Source: Cryomorphaceae bacterium (lineage in GTDB: Bacteria > Bacteroidota > Bacteroidia > Flavobacteriales > UBA7430). From it: 64,000 nucleotides of DNA. Below are positions 10,375-19,377 of this stretch, in pieces; the stretch's first letter is position 1, and every line of letters starts with the position of its first letter. A program made the position numbers and the translations under genes. The stretch lies in contig BOWN01000002.1 in NCBI GenBank assembly GCA_019649675.1, positions 175,704 through 239,703 on the forward strand, in the 5' to 3' direction. A model generated the notes under the pieces. The model did not search any database. It saw nothing but the letters and a program-made list of their open reading frames with translations, and had not been told where the DNA came from.

Positions 10375-11907
10375 ATGCAAACGGAGATTACCATAAGTGT
10401 ATCACCAAAAGCAGCTACTGAAAAAGAATCAATAAAGTTATGTTCAGCTAGAAAACTAAATATTGATGTAAACAGCATAAGTGATATTAAAGATTCATAA
10501 AACGATCTATTGACGCTCGTTCCGCAACATAAAGATCCACTTAAAAGTACTGTTTTCCCAAAGGTGAGGTAGCAATTCCAAAAATTATCAAAAAGTATAT
10601 AAAAATGTTGCATCAGCAACACCGATTATCATTGTAGGGTCAGGACCTGCAGGACTATTTGCCGCCCTTCATGAATTGAACTTGGACTAAAACCCATTGT
10701 TTTAGAACGCGGAAAAATGTCATAGAACGACGTAAAGACCTTGCTAAAATTCACAAACACGAAGTAAACCCAGACTCCAACTATTGTTTTGGAGAAGGTG
10801 GTGCAGGACATATTCCGATGGAAAGCTATATACCCGATCTAAAAAAGAGGATCTGTTGAAAGAATATAAAATTCTTGTGGGACATGGTGCTGTGAAAGAT
10901 ATCATGATCGATGCACACCCACATATTGGAACAAATAAGCTACCCAAAATCATCGCTAAAATGCGTGAAAACATTCTTGCATGTGGTGGAGAAATGCATT
11001 TTAATTGTCGCGTAGAAGACCTCATTATTAAAGGCATCAAAATAGAAGGTGTTATCGATCAAAATAAAAACAAAATTTTTGGGCAGTCCGTAATCTTAGA
11101 ACAGGACACTCTGCAAGAGATATTTTCCATTTATTAAATCGTCATAAAATACATATAGAAGCCAAGTCATTTGCTTTAGGTGTTCGCATAGAACATCCAC
11201 AACCCATTATTGATCGGGCGCAATACCATTGTAATATTCGCAGTAAATACTTACCAGCAGCTTCCTACAAATTTGTACAACAAGTAAATGGTAAAGGCGT
11301 CTTCCTTTTGCATGTGTCCTGGAGGACATATTGTACCATCTGCTACAGAACCAGGAGAAGTAGTTGTTAATGGAATGTCGGCTTCAACGCGAAGTTCGCG
11401 TTATGCTAATTCGGGTATGGTAGTAGCGATTGAAACGGAAGATCTTCAAGCTTACACACATCATGGAGCTTTAGCCGGCGATATTCCAACAGAAATGGAA
11501 AAGATGGCTGGAAGCCGGTGGTAAAACACAAGCAGCTCCAGCTCAACGCATGGTGGATTTTACCAATGGAAAATTATCAAAACGCTTAACGACTGTTCCT
11601 ACATACCGGGAATCAATTCTGCACCTCTTCAGAGCTATTACCTTCAATAATATGTAGCAGACTTCAAGAGGCTTTAAAACATTTGGACGAAAATGAAAGG
11701 GTACTTCACCAACGAGGCCAACATACTTGGTGTAGAATCTAGAACTTCTTCACCTATTCGAATACCACGGGATAAAGTTTTATTAAACCATCCTCAAATT
11801 CACAACCTATATCCATGTGGAGAAGGAGCTGGATATGCAGGTGGAATGTTTCTGCAGCTATTGATGGTGAAAGATGTGCTGAAGCAGTTCATAAATCACT
11901 CGCTTAA
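10375..11907 (+). CDS. FAD-dependent oxidoreductase of the COG2509 type, heavily frameshifted
   Basis: The gene starts at the ATG immediately following the porT stop. Visible pieces in order: an N-terminal domain of about 80 residues, the dinucleotide-binding motif IIVGSGPAGLFAALHELELG, then SNYCFGEGGAGTYSDGKLYTR. Later come HPHIGTNKLPKII, the CPGGHIVPSATEPGEVVVNGMS segment, and a C-terminal YPCGEGAGYAGG plus SAAIDGERCAEAVHKSLA. These are hallmarks of the uncharacterised FAD-dependent dehydrogenase family often listed as NAD(P)/FAD-dependent oxidoreductase. Substrate and partner are unknown. At least eight one-base breaks are needed to read it, among the worst in the window. The repaired stop is 11905-11907. 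Confidence 0.75.
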
Positions 11908-11924
11908 ATAAACTTTTCTTACCA

Positions 11925-13062
11925 TTAACAATGATATACCAGTGGTCGATAATCATTGACCCCATATGCTCTACCTAAAAGATCATATATATATGATGAT
12001 TTGTTAGTAAAATAAGGAATTCCTAATTCTTCAAGACTAAGAGACTGCCTTACATCAAATACAATAGTTCCAGGAGAGATTCCAGTTGTAAAAGTAGATT
12101 CTAAATTATAGTTTTCATCATAAATATGAATATTACCATATGAAACATAATCAGTTGAACTAGCATAAAACTTACTATTTATTTTATCTTCGGCAAGCTC
12201 ATAAAAATTATCAAATAATCCTACTTCTGAAGAATTATCTTCACCCTCTACCATTGGATCCCACTGAAAAAGCAATGAATCTTGTAGATAATTGATATAA
12301 TTATGCTCTTAAACATGATGTTCCACATCCAGTTGGTGCTGCTGATATTTTAGTAATCAACTGTTCCTGTTTCAAGGTTAATTTGGGAAATAGATGATCC
12401 AGACCAATCTTTATTATTAACTGTATACAAATTGTATCATGAAGCATCATATTATCAGATTCTTCCCATCATCACCCAAATCAAATTCAGAAATATAATC
12501 TAATGAATTAGCATCTATAACACCTACGAGTCCTTCTTCATTACCCCATTCAAAACCATTATTAATGGCTACATATAACTTTCCGTTATCAACAATTAAG
12601 TTTTGTGTTGTTGCTTTAGGACCGTTTGTAGTATCAAATTCAGTGACGTATGACAAATTATGTTTGTCATATACGTGAAGATAAGTTATATTGGACTGCC
12701 CCCGTTAATGGATCGTATTCTCCTTGAGGCGAATAAATAATTATCATGAATAGCTAAATTACGAACACCATCTATATTAACCTGAGATAATAATCATATG
12801 TATCAAGATGATACTTTAGTATTTTATTATCTGCAGCTACATAGAAATAGATACTATCAATAATTAAATCTGATGCAAATCTTGAACTATCTATTTCTAC
12901 AACTGTTGCATAAACCTCATCAGTTGGATTATATGCACCAACAGTAACAGGCGAATCATAATCATATAATCCCTCATTTAATATCAATACTTGGTGAACA
13001 TGATTTTGAGCGAAAGTAGTAGAAAATAAAAAAACTAGAAATAAAAAAAGTTTGGTTTTCAT
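11925..13062 (-). CDS. Secreted YncE/DUF5074-like beta-propeller protein, frameshifted
   Basis: The start at 13062 is chosen because it begins a clean signal peptide (MKTKLFLFLVFLFSTTFAQ); the open frame extends further upstream but overlaps the neighbouring membrane gene. After it comes VLILNEGLYDYDSPVTVG, a start typical of DUF5074 surface proteins. Repeated blade-like segments follow (ITYLHVYDKHNLSYVTEFDTTNGPKATTQNLIVDNGKLYVAINNG in pieces). The C-terminal part (12275-11925) includes TGISPGTIVFDVRQ. Frame breaks lie near 12300-12450 and 12690-12770. Such proteins are usually lipoprotein or surface propellers near transport genes; ligand unknown. No type IX sorting domain is visible at the C-terminus. 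It follows the DUF6580 gene by 4 bases. Confidence 0.65.
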
Positions 13063-13066
13063 TAAA

Positions 13067-13567
13067 TTAAATTTTTTGGTAGATTTTGATTTTTGATAAA
13101 AATGAATACGCATGAAATAAGACATGGCTGTAGAAAAAAGTACTAAGTAATGTCATACCCAAGAAAGGAATTGCAAGGATATAACATTCTAATATACCGT
13201 TTAATGATTTAGGATAAATTGAACTCATCAACCAAACTTGGAAATTTGTAATTAAATAGAATAAAATACATGAGCCTAATACTGAGGTATTGATTGTATT
13301 AAACCTCCTAGAAATAAAAGCTGAAAGAACAATTGCTGAATATATAATTATCATGCCACTGTGGAAACCTATGATTGCATCAGAAACAAGCATTGCAAAA
13401 ACAGGTACTAAGTAAGAAAATAAATTATCCTTGAACTTGATTCCAGCAAAAACAGAAATAGCAAGTATCGGTGTAAAGTTTGGAGGATGAGGAATTAGCC
13501 TAAATAGCGATAATGCAATTATTGTTGTGATAGCTAAAATTAAATACTTATGGTTTTTCATTATCAA
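13067..13567 (-). CDS. DUF6580-like integral membrane transport protein
   Basis: 166 residues with about five membrane helices and the motif RLIPHPPNFTPILAISVFAG near residues 23-42, which is characteristic of the DUF6580 putative transport family, related in shape to ECF-type substrate-binding subunits. The start may be at 13567 or 13561 (MIMK). It is co-directional with the propeller gene 4 bases downstream, so the two probably act together. In other Bacteroidota such pairs sit near vitamin or cofactor uptake genes, but no TonB receptor or riboswitch is seen here, so the substrate is open. Confidence 0.7.
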   Translation of the reverse strand: MIMKNHKYLILAITTIIALSLFRLIPHPPNFTPILAISVFAGIKFKDNLFSYLVPVFAMLVSDAIIGFHSGMIIIYSAIVLSAFISRRFNTINTSVLGSCILFYLITNFQVWLMSSIYPKSLNGILECYILAIPFLGMTLLSTFFYSHVLFHAYSFLSKIKIYQKI

Positions 13568-13653
13568 TTTAGAATAATTATTGACAAAATTAAATAATTA
13601 ATTTTAGGAAATATAATTTTAGAAAAATTTATTGAATTAGTTCAAAAACTAGA

Positions 13654-14400
13654 TTATTTTGAACAAAATAACGATAATGAAATAGCTGTAGCTGATGCAA
13701 CATTCAATGAGTCAATACCAGTATTTGAAACAGATGGGATTGTAACAGTAAAATCAACCATCTTTAGAACTTCAATTGATATGCCATGAGACTCACTACC
13801 CATTATCAAAATTGCTTTTTCGTTAAAAGAAGCATCATATATAGAATCTCCATTCAAATCACAAGCATAAATTTTATGTGATTTTAATTGCATGAGCATC
13901 TGAACCAAATCTCCATAATGGATATTAACTCTGCTTAGAGATCCCATAGCCGACTGAATAACCTTCGGATTATATTGATCTACACTATCTGATGTACAGA
14001 GAATATGACCCACACCAAACCAATCAGCTAAACGAATTATCGTTCCCATATTACCTGGATCTTTTATTCCATCTAAAGCCAATACTAAATCACTAGAATG
14101 AACATCTAAAAAATCTGTCTTTGCTTTTTGTTTGAGCAATAACATGACATCATTAGGCGTTTTAAAAGACGAAACCTGAGTTAAATCTTTATCAGTTATT
14201 TCATAAACATTCTCAAGCAAAATATATTCAGGATATTGCTCTAACCAAGATTTTGTAGCATATAATTCAACCCAATCATCTTTAGAATTGAGAATCTCCT
14301 GAACTATCTTTTTCCCTTCAACAATATAAAGACCAGAATTTTTCCTTTCCTTCTTTCTTTGCAGGCCTCTTAAAATTTTAATTTGATTTTTACTTAACAT
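13654..14400 (-). CDS. TrmH/SpoU-family rRNA/tRNA 2'-O-methyltransferase
   Basis: The C-terminal SPOUT domain carries all three family motifs: motif 1 LDGIKDPGNMGTIIRLADWFG, motif 2 AILIMGSESHGIS, and motif 3 TIPSVSNTGIDSLNVASATA, which forms the SAM-binding knot. The N-terminal 90 residues form the usual substrate-binding L30e-like part with KERKNSGLYIVEGKKIVQE. It methylates a ribose in structural RNA; the target nucleotide is not predictable. 248 aa, intact. It is divergent from the BamA-like gene, an arrangement often seen in the phylum. Confidence 0.9.
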   Translation of the reverse strand: MLSKNQIKILRGLQRKKERKNSGLYIVEGKKIVQEILNSKDDWVELYATKSWLEQYPEYILLENVYEITDKDLTQVSSFKTPNDVMLLLKQKAKTDFLDVHSSDLVLALDGIKDPGNMGTIIRLADWFGVGHILCTSDSVDQYNPKVIQSAMGSLSRVNIHYGDLVQMLMQLKSHKIYACDLNGDSIYDASFNEKAILIMGSESHGISIEVLKMVDFTVTIPSVSNTGIDSLNVASATAISLSLFCSK

Positions 14401-14591
14401 ATAGTAAAATGATCATAAAAGAAATTATTAAATGTACTAACTATAGTCTTTCATTAATGAATAAAAAATGTAAAAATAAAACACTCTTTAAATATAATTA
14501 AGAAATATCTTTATGAGAACTAAAAACAATAACAATTGATTACTTTTAACTTCTAAAACAAACTTTATGATAAATTTTTAAAAAAACACAC

Positions 14592-16871
14592 TTGAAAGCC
14601 AAATTTAACATTCAACTTTTACTCATATTAATATGCACAGTATTATTTTTAAGTAATTGTTCTACACATAAACACTTGGCTAATGAGCAATACCTTCTTT
14701 CAAAAAATATTATCGTTCAAAATAATCGCAAAATTAAAAACAGAGAGCCGTATGCACTAATTCAACAAAAACCGAACAAAAAAATATTCGGACTAATACC
14801 TATTTACCTTAACATATATAACCTTGCTCCAAAAATTGATAAAGATCATTATTTCAAAAAAATTGGTGAATCACCTACAATTTTCAATCATAGATTAACA
14901 AAAAAATCTGCCAATCAAATTGAACTTTATTATAAGAACAAAGGATATTTAGACGCAAGTGTTTCTTATCAAATTGAGAAAAAAAAACACAAAGCAAATG
15001 TGATTTACAGCTTAAATACTGGTTTGCCATATGTCATAAATAAAATTATAATTAACCCAGATATAAACAAAAACATAGCTGAATCAATACAAAATATTTC
15101 AACTGAAATTAATAAAGGTGACATATACAACTTTAATCATTTAGAAGAACAACGTTCAATTTTAGCGTCAAAACTTCAAAATCAGGGTTACTATAAATTT
15201 AATAAAGAATTTATCTATTTTCTGGCCGACACAAATCAAATATCAAAAGAAATTGCTTTAGAATTAGTTATTAAATCAATGAAGAAAACTGAAGATGATT
15301 CAAAGATTCAGAATGAATATAGACAAGGAATTATTGGTAGTGTTAATGTCTTTATAGAACCAATAAATTATGCAGGTAATCAAGACACTATTACCACAGA
15401 TGGAATAAACTTCATCTTCAATAAAGACACACCTCTATTTAATCTAAAAAGACTAACTAAAAAAATACTTATAAGACCGGGAATACCTTATAATAAAGGT
15501 ATATTTGATAAAAGTTATGAAGCATTATCAGAACTAAAAAACTTTAAAAAAATATCTTTCGAATTTTCACGAATTAGTACTGATGACAATAAAGATATTT
15601 TAGTGTCAAATATTTTTTTGACTTCTGGAAATAAAATTGCCTATTCAGTTGAGCTTGAAGCAACAACAAACCCAGAACTAAAAGAAGGTATTTCTGGATC
15701 CGCATCATTATCTCATTACAACATTCTGAATGGGGCTGAGCATTTACAGCTCACATTTAAGGGCTCAAATAATTTTAGAAATATCAAAGAAAATGGTGCT
15801 GTTATTAACTTGACGATTCCTAGTTTAATAAGTCCAATACAGTTAAATCAAATTTTAAATAAAACTTCTAAAACCAAAACTATTTTTACAGCTTCAATTA
15901 TAGAAATGAAACGACCTGAATTTACAAGAAATAGTATTTCAGGTAGCTATAGTTATCAATGGACTACTCGACAAAAGTTTCAAAACAAGTTATCACTATT
16001 TAACCTTAGTTATGTAAATTTTGAAGGAGATGCATCGAATTTAAATAACATTTCAGAATATCTTATTGCCAAAGATTATTCAAGCCATTTAATCCCTACA
16101 AGCTCTTACACCTTAAGTTATGATAACAAAAGCAAAAACCAACTTAAAAACTACAGTTTCCTCAGATTTCATTTAGAATCATCAGGAAGCTTATTAAGAA
16201 GCCTTGCTCGTACACTAAACTTTAACCAAATAAAAAATGAAGAAGGCATTCCAATACTTCAAGAAAATGGAAATGCTACATACACTATTAACATGTGGAA
16301 TAATGAAAACATTTTCACACAATACATTAAAACAAGTCTTGATTACAGATATTATTGGAAAATGAATCAAAAAAATTCAATAGCGTTTAGGACTATGAGT
16401 GGATTAATTTATGCATTTGGAAACACGAACCAGTCGCCTTTTCACAAAAAATTTATTGCTGGAGGTGCCAATGACCTTAGAGGTTGGCAAGCATTTAAAA
16501 GACCTACTGGAAGCTTAGCTAACAATTCTGACACCCTTTTCACAGGTGGAATTAAACTTATTACCAGTTTAGAATACAGGTTTAGCCTAATAAAAAAACT
16601 TAATGGTAGTGTATTTATTGATGCCGGAAATATTTGGGAAATCAGTTCAAACAATAACGAATATGAAGAAGCAAATTTTAAGTGGAATCGATTCTTAAAC
16701 GAAATTGCAGTCGATTTAGGTTTTGGATTACGCTACGATTTTAAATATTTCATTTTAAGAACAGATCTTGGTTTTGTAGCAAGAGAGCCGTCAGACAATG
16801 ATAAATGGAAATGGCAAGAACTTAATATTAGAAATTCTCAATTAAATATTGGTTTAGGATATCCTTTTTAA
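14592..16871 (+). CDS. BamA/TamA-family outer membrane protein with lipoprotein signal
   Basis: A 759-residue outer membrane assembly protein. The N-terminus is a lipoprotein signal with lipobox LSNC and the modified cysteine at about residue 23, a known feature of this Bacteroidota branch. POTRA-like segments cover roughly 60-330 (KGYLDASVSYQIEKKKHKANV, NQGYYKFNKEF). The rest is a 16-strand surface-antigen barrel with FIAGGANDLRGWQAFKRP, the conserved strand-16 region RGW, and a C-terminal LNIGLGYPF. The start is a TTG: the in-frame ATG upstream is closed off by a stop, and the signal peptide begins right after the TTG. Intact. It probably inserts or exports proteins at the outer membrane in parallel with BamA; its substrate is unknown. 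Confidence 0.88.
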   Translation: MKAKFNIQLLLILICTVLFLSNCSTHKHLANEQYLLSKNIIVQNNRKIKNREPYALIQQKPNKKIFGLIPIYLNIYNLAPKIDKDHYFKKIGESPTIFNHRLTKKSANQIELYYKNKGYLDASVSYQIEKKKHKANVIYSLNTGLPYVINKIIINPDINKNIAESIQNISTEINKGDIYNFNHLEEQRSILASKLQNQGYYKFNKEFIYFLADTNQISKEIALELVIKSMKKTEDDSKIQNEYRQGIIGSVNVFIEPINYAGNQDTITTDGINFIFNKDTPLFNLKRLTKKILIRPGIPYNKGIFDKSYEALSELKNFKKISFEFSRISTDDNKDILVSNIFLTSGNKIAYSVELEATTNPELKEGISGSASLSHYNILNGAEHLQLTFKGSNNFRNIKENGAVINLTIPSLISPIQLNQILNKTSKTKTIFTASIIEMKRPEFTRNSISGSYSYQWTTRQKFQNKLSLFNLSYVNFEGDASNLNNISEYLIAKDYSSHLIPTSSYTLSYDNKSKNQLKNYSFLRFHLESSGSLLRSLARTLNFNQIKNEEGIPILQENGNATYTINMWNNENIFTQYIKTSLDYRYYWKMNQKNSIAFRTMSGLIYAFGNTNQSPFHKKFIAGGANDLRGWQAFKRPTGSLANNSDTLFTGGIKLITSLEYRFSLIKKLNGSVFIDAGNIWEISSNNNEYEEANFKWNRFLNEIAVDLGFGLRYDFKYFILRTDLGFVAREPSDNDKWKWQELNIRNSQLNIGLGYPF

Positions 16872-16903
16872 ACAAATGATATGTCCCCTCATAAATAATT
16901 GAT

Positions 16904-16911
16904 TAGTTTTG
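16904..16911 (+). promoter_or_regulatory. -7 promoter element (TAGTTTTG) for fbaA
   Basis: An exact TAnnTTTG match 23 bases before the fbaA ATG, in the short gap after the BamA-like gene. Confidence 0.45.
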
Positions 16912-16934
16912 TGTGATACATCGATAAAAAATAA

Positions 16935-18005
16935 ATGAATAGAAAATTTAAGGCAGGGGTCGCTTATGGAAAAGAAGTACAAGCAATTTTCCAATATGCT
17001 AAGAATAATAATTTTGCCCTTCCAGCTGTAAATGTATCTTCTAGTTCTTCTGTAAATGCAGTAATAGAAACAGCTGCGAAATTAAATGCTCCTGTTATCA
17101 TACAGTTTTCAAAAGGTGGTGGTCAATTCTTTGCTGGTAAAGGATTAGATAATGTAAATGAACAAGCATCAATAAACGGATGTATATCTGGAGCTATGCA
17201 TGTTCATCAAATGGCTAAACTTTATGGTGCAACAGTAATTCTTCACACTGATCATTGTCAAAAATCTTGGTTATCATGGATAGATGGTTTAATCGAAGCT
17301 GGTGAAAAATATTTTGAAAAACATGGAAAACCTCTGTACTCATCTCACATGATTGATCTATCAGCAGAACCAATAAAAGAAAATATTGAAATTTGTAAGC
17401 GTTATCTTGAAAGAATGAGCAAAATTGGTATGACATTGGAAATGGAACTTGGGGTAACAGGAGGTGAAGAAGATGGCATCAACAACACCGATGTTGATAA
17501 TGCAGATCTTTACACACAACCCGAAGAAGTTGCCTATGCTTACGAAGAATTAATTAAAATTTCAAATAAATTTACAATTGCAGCTTCATTTGGAAATGTA
17601 CATGGTGTATATAAACCAGGAAATGTTCAACTCACTCCTAAGATTCTAAAAAATTCTCAGAAATATATTCGTGAAAAATTCAATTTATCTAATTTAAATC
17701 CAGTTGACTTTGTATTTCATGGTGGCTCAGGATCTTCATTAGAAGAAATTAGAGAAGCGATATCTTATGGGGTAATTAAAATGAATATTGATACTGACTT
17801 ACAGTATGCCTTAACTGAGGGAGTAAGAGATTATATTCTTGAGAATAAAGACTTTATCATGTCTCAAATTGGAAACCCTGAGGGAGATGATAAGCCTAAT
17901 AAAAAATACTATGATCCACGTAAATATTTACGTCAAGGAGAATTAACATTTATATCGCGTTTAAAACGTACATTCGAAGACTTAAATAATATTGACACAT
18001 TATAA
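16935..18005 (+). CDS. fbaA: Class II fructose-bisphosphate aldolase
   Basis: Cleaves fructose 1,6-bisphosphate to dihydroxyacetone phosphate and glyceraldehyde 3-phosphate, and runs in reverse for gluconeogenesis. The zinc-site motif HTDHCQKSWLSW, the second motif GNVHGVYKPGNVQL, the phosphate-binding FHGGSGSS and NIDTDLQYA are all present. 356 residues, the class IIA length (Escherichia coli about 359). Cytoplasmic. Intact. It is followed 9 bases later by accD, so the two are probably co-transcribed, and a promoter element precedes it. Confidence 0.96.
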   Translation: MNRKFKAGVAYGKEVQAIFQYAKNNNFALPAVNVSSSSSVNAVIETAAKLNAPVIIQFSKGGGQFFAGKGLDNVNEQASINGCISGAMHVHQMAKLYGATVILHTDHCQKSWLSWIDGLIEAGEKYFEKHGKPLYSSHMIDLSAEPIKENIEICKRYLERMSKIGMTLEMELGVTGGEEDGINNTDVDNADLYTQPEEVAYAYEELIKISNKFTIAASFGNVHGVYKPGNVQLTPKILKNSQKYIREKFNLSNLNPVDFVFHGGSGSSLEEIREAISYGVIKMNIDTDLQYALTEGVRDYILENKDFIMSQIGNPEGDDKPNKKYYDPRKYLRQGELTFISRLKRTFEDLNNIDTL

Positions 18006-18014
18006 ACTAGTCAT

Positions 18015-18867
18015 ATGGTTTGGTTTAAAAGAAAAGACAAAAAAGTAATTACAGAAACCAAAGATAAAAAGGAAATTCCTGAAGGCCTTTGGTATAAATG
18101 TCCAAAATGCAAGGTAGTTGTTTCGACCGATGAACATCAAAACAACATATGGGTATGTCACAACTGCAACCATCACGAACGCATTAACTCTGTTGAATAT
18201 TTCAGTATTTTATTCGATGAACAAAAATTTACTGAACTCGATGCTAATATGACATCAAGTGATCCATTAAATTTTGAAGACACGAAAAAATATTCCGATC
18301 GATTAAATGCAACTATAGATAAAACCGGAATTAAGGATGCCGTTACTACAGCTTATGGTAAAATGAATGGTATTGATATTACAATTGCATGTATGAACTT
18401 TAATTTTATTGGAGGGTCTATGGGATCTGTAGTTGGAGAAAAAATTGCACGAGCTATATCTCATTCAATTGACAATAAAATACCTTTTATGATGATTTCT
18501 AAATCAGGAGGTGCGCGAATGATGGAATCGGCATTTTCATTAATGCAAATGGCCAAAACATCTGCAAGACTTTCTCAATTATCAGAAAATGGCCTTCCAT
18601 ATATCTCATTACTAACAGACCCAACAACAGGAGGAATTACAGCTTCTTTTGCTATGCTAGGAGATATTAATATTGCTGAACCAGGAGCCTTAATTGGATT
18701 TGCTGGACCTCGAGTGGTGAAAGAAACAATAGGTAAAGATTTACCTGAAGGCTTTCAAACCTCAGAATTCGTTTTTAGAACATGGTTTCCTAGATTTTAT
18801 TGTTGAAAGGAAGAATCTAAAAGACAAGGTCTCTAAATACTTAAGTATGACTTTCACAACTAAATAA
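18015..18867 (+). CDS. accD: Acetyl-CoA carboxylase carboxyltransferase subunit beta, 3' frameshift
   Basis: The beta half of the carboxyltransferase that makes malonyl-CoA for fatty acid synthesis. The N-terminal zinc ribbon has four cysteines ([10 protein letters not shown] and WVCHNCNHH). The crotonase-fold part includes [24 protein letters not shown] and [16 protein letters not shown]. The last 30 codons are shifted by one extra T in the run 18773-18777. Removing it restores [35 protein letters not shown] and a stop at 18867. An essential gene is very unlikely to be truncated here, so this is probably a sequence error. Confidence 0.93.
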
Positions 18868-18878
18868 GAATAAAAGAC

Positions 18879-18886
18879 TATATTTG
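18879..18886 (+). promoter_or_regulatory. -7 promoter element (TATATTTG) for rpsO
   Basis: Exact TAnnTTTG match 46 bases before the rpsO start. It predicts a leader of around 40 bases, longer than most in the window and compatible with the autoregulation known for S15 in other bacteria; that regulation is not demonstrated here. Confidence 0.5.
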
Positions 18887-18931
18887 CACGATATTTAACT
18901 AATACATAACTAACATTAAATTAATTTAGGC

Positions 18932-19201
18932 ATGTACCTTACATCTAAAAAGAAACAAGAGTTATTCAAAACTCATGGAAAAAATGAAAAAGACACAGGT
19001 TCTCCAGAAGGACAAATTGCGCTATTCACTTTCCGTATCGCCCACTTAACAGAGCACTTAAAGAAAAATAAAAAAGATTTTGGAACGCAGCGTTCTCTTA
19101 TCAATCTAGTAGGTAAAAGAAGAAAACTTCTTAACTACTTGATGAAAGTAGACATTATGCGCTACAGAAACATCGTTAAAGAACTCGGATTAAGAAAATA
19201 A
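18932..19201 (+). CDS. rpsO: 30S ribosomal protein S15
   Basis: 89 residues, the standard S15 length. The family core reads DTGSPEGQIALFTFRIAHLTEHLKKNKKDFGTQRSL and LVGKRRKLLNYLMKVDIMRYRNIVKELGLR. It binds 16S rRNA early in assembly of the 30S platform. It has its own promoter and is followed by a strong terminator. The rpsO-pnp neighbourhood is conserved across many bacteria. Confidence 0.98.
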   Translation: MYLTSKKKQELFKTHGKNEKDTGSPEGQIALFTFRIAHLTEHLKKNKKDFGTQRSLINLVGKRRKLLNYLMKVDIMRYRNIVKELGLRK

Positions 19202-19215
19202 TCCTTTCAATACTC

Positions 19216-19243
19216 AAAAGGCAATCATCGCATTGCCTTTTTT
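19216..19243 (+). terminator. Intrinsic terminator after rpsO
   Basis: A 10-base stem (AAAAGGCAAT with ATTGCCTTTT) encloses a 6-base loop and ends in a T run at 19238-19243. Confidence 0.85.
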
Positions 19244-19377
19244 GGTTTTTATAAGATCGCTTTTTCAATCAGAAATTCTTAACAATAAATTTTAATCAAT
19301 TCTTATAAAATCCATAGGTAAAAATCCTTAAAGTAAACCCAAGCCTGATTGTTAAAAGCACTAACAAAAATTAAATT

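Noticed and set aside
13568..13653. Cobalamin or other riboswitch before the DUF6580 gene
   Set aside because: The gap is only 86 bases, very AT-rich, with no recognisable conserved riboswitch box.
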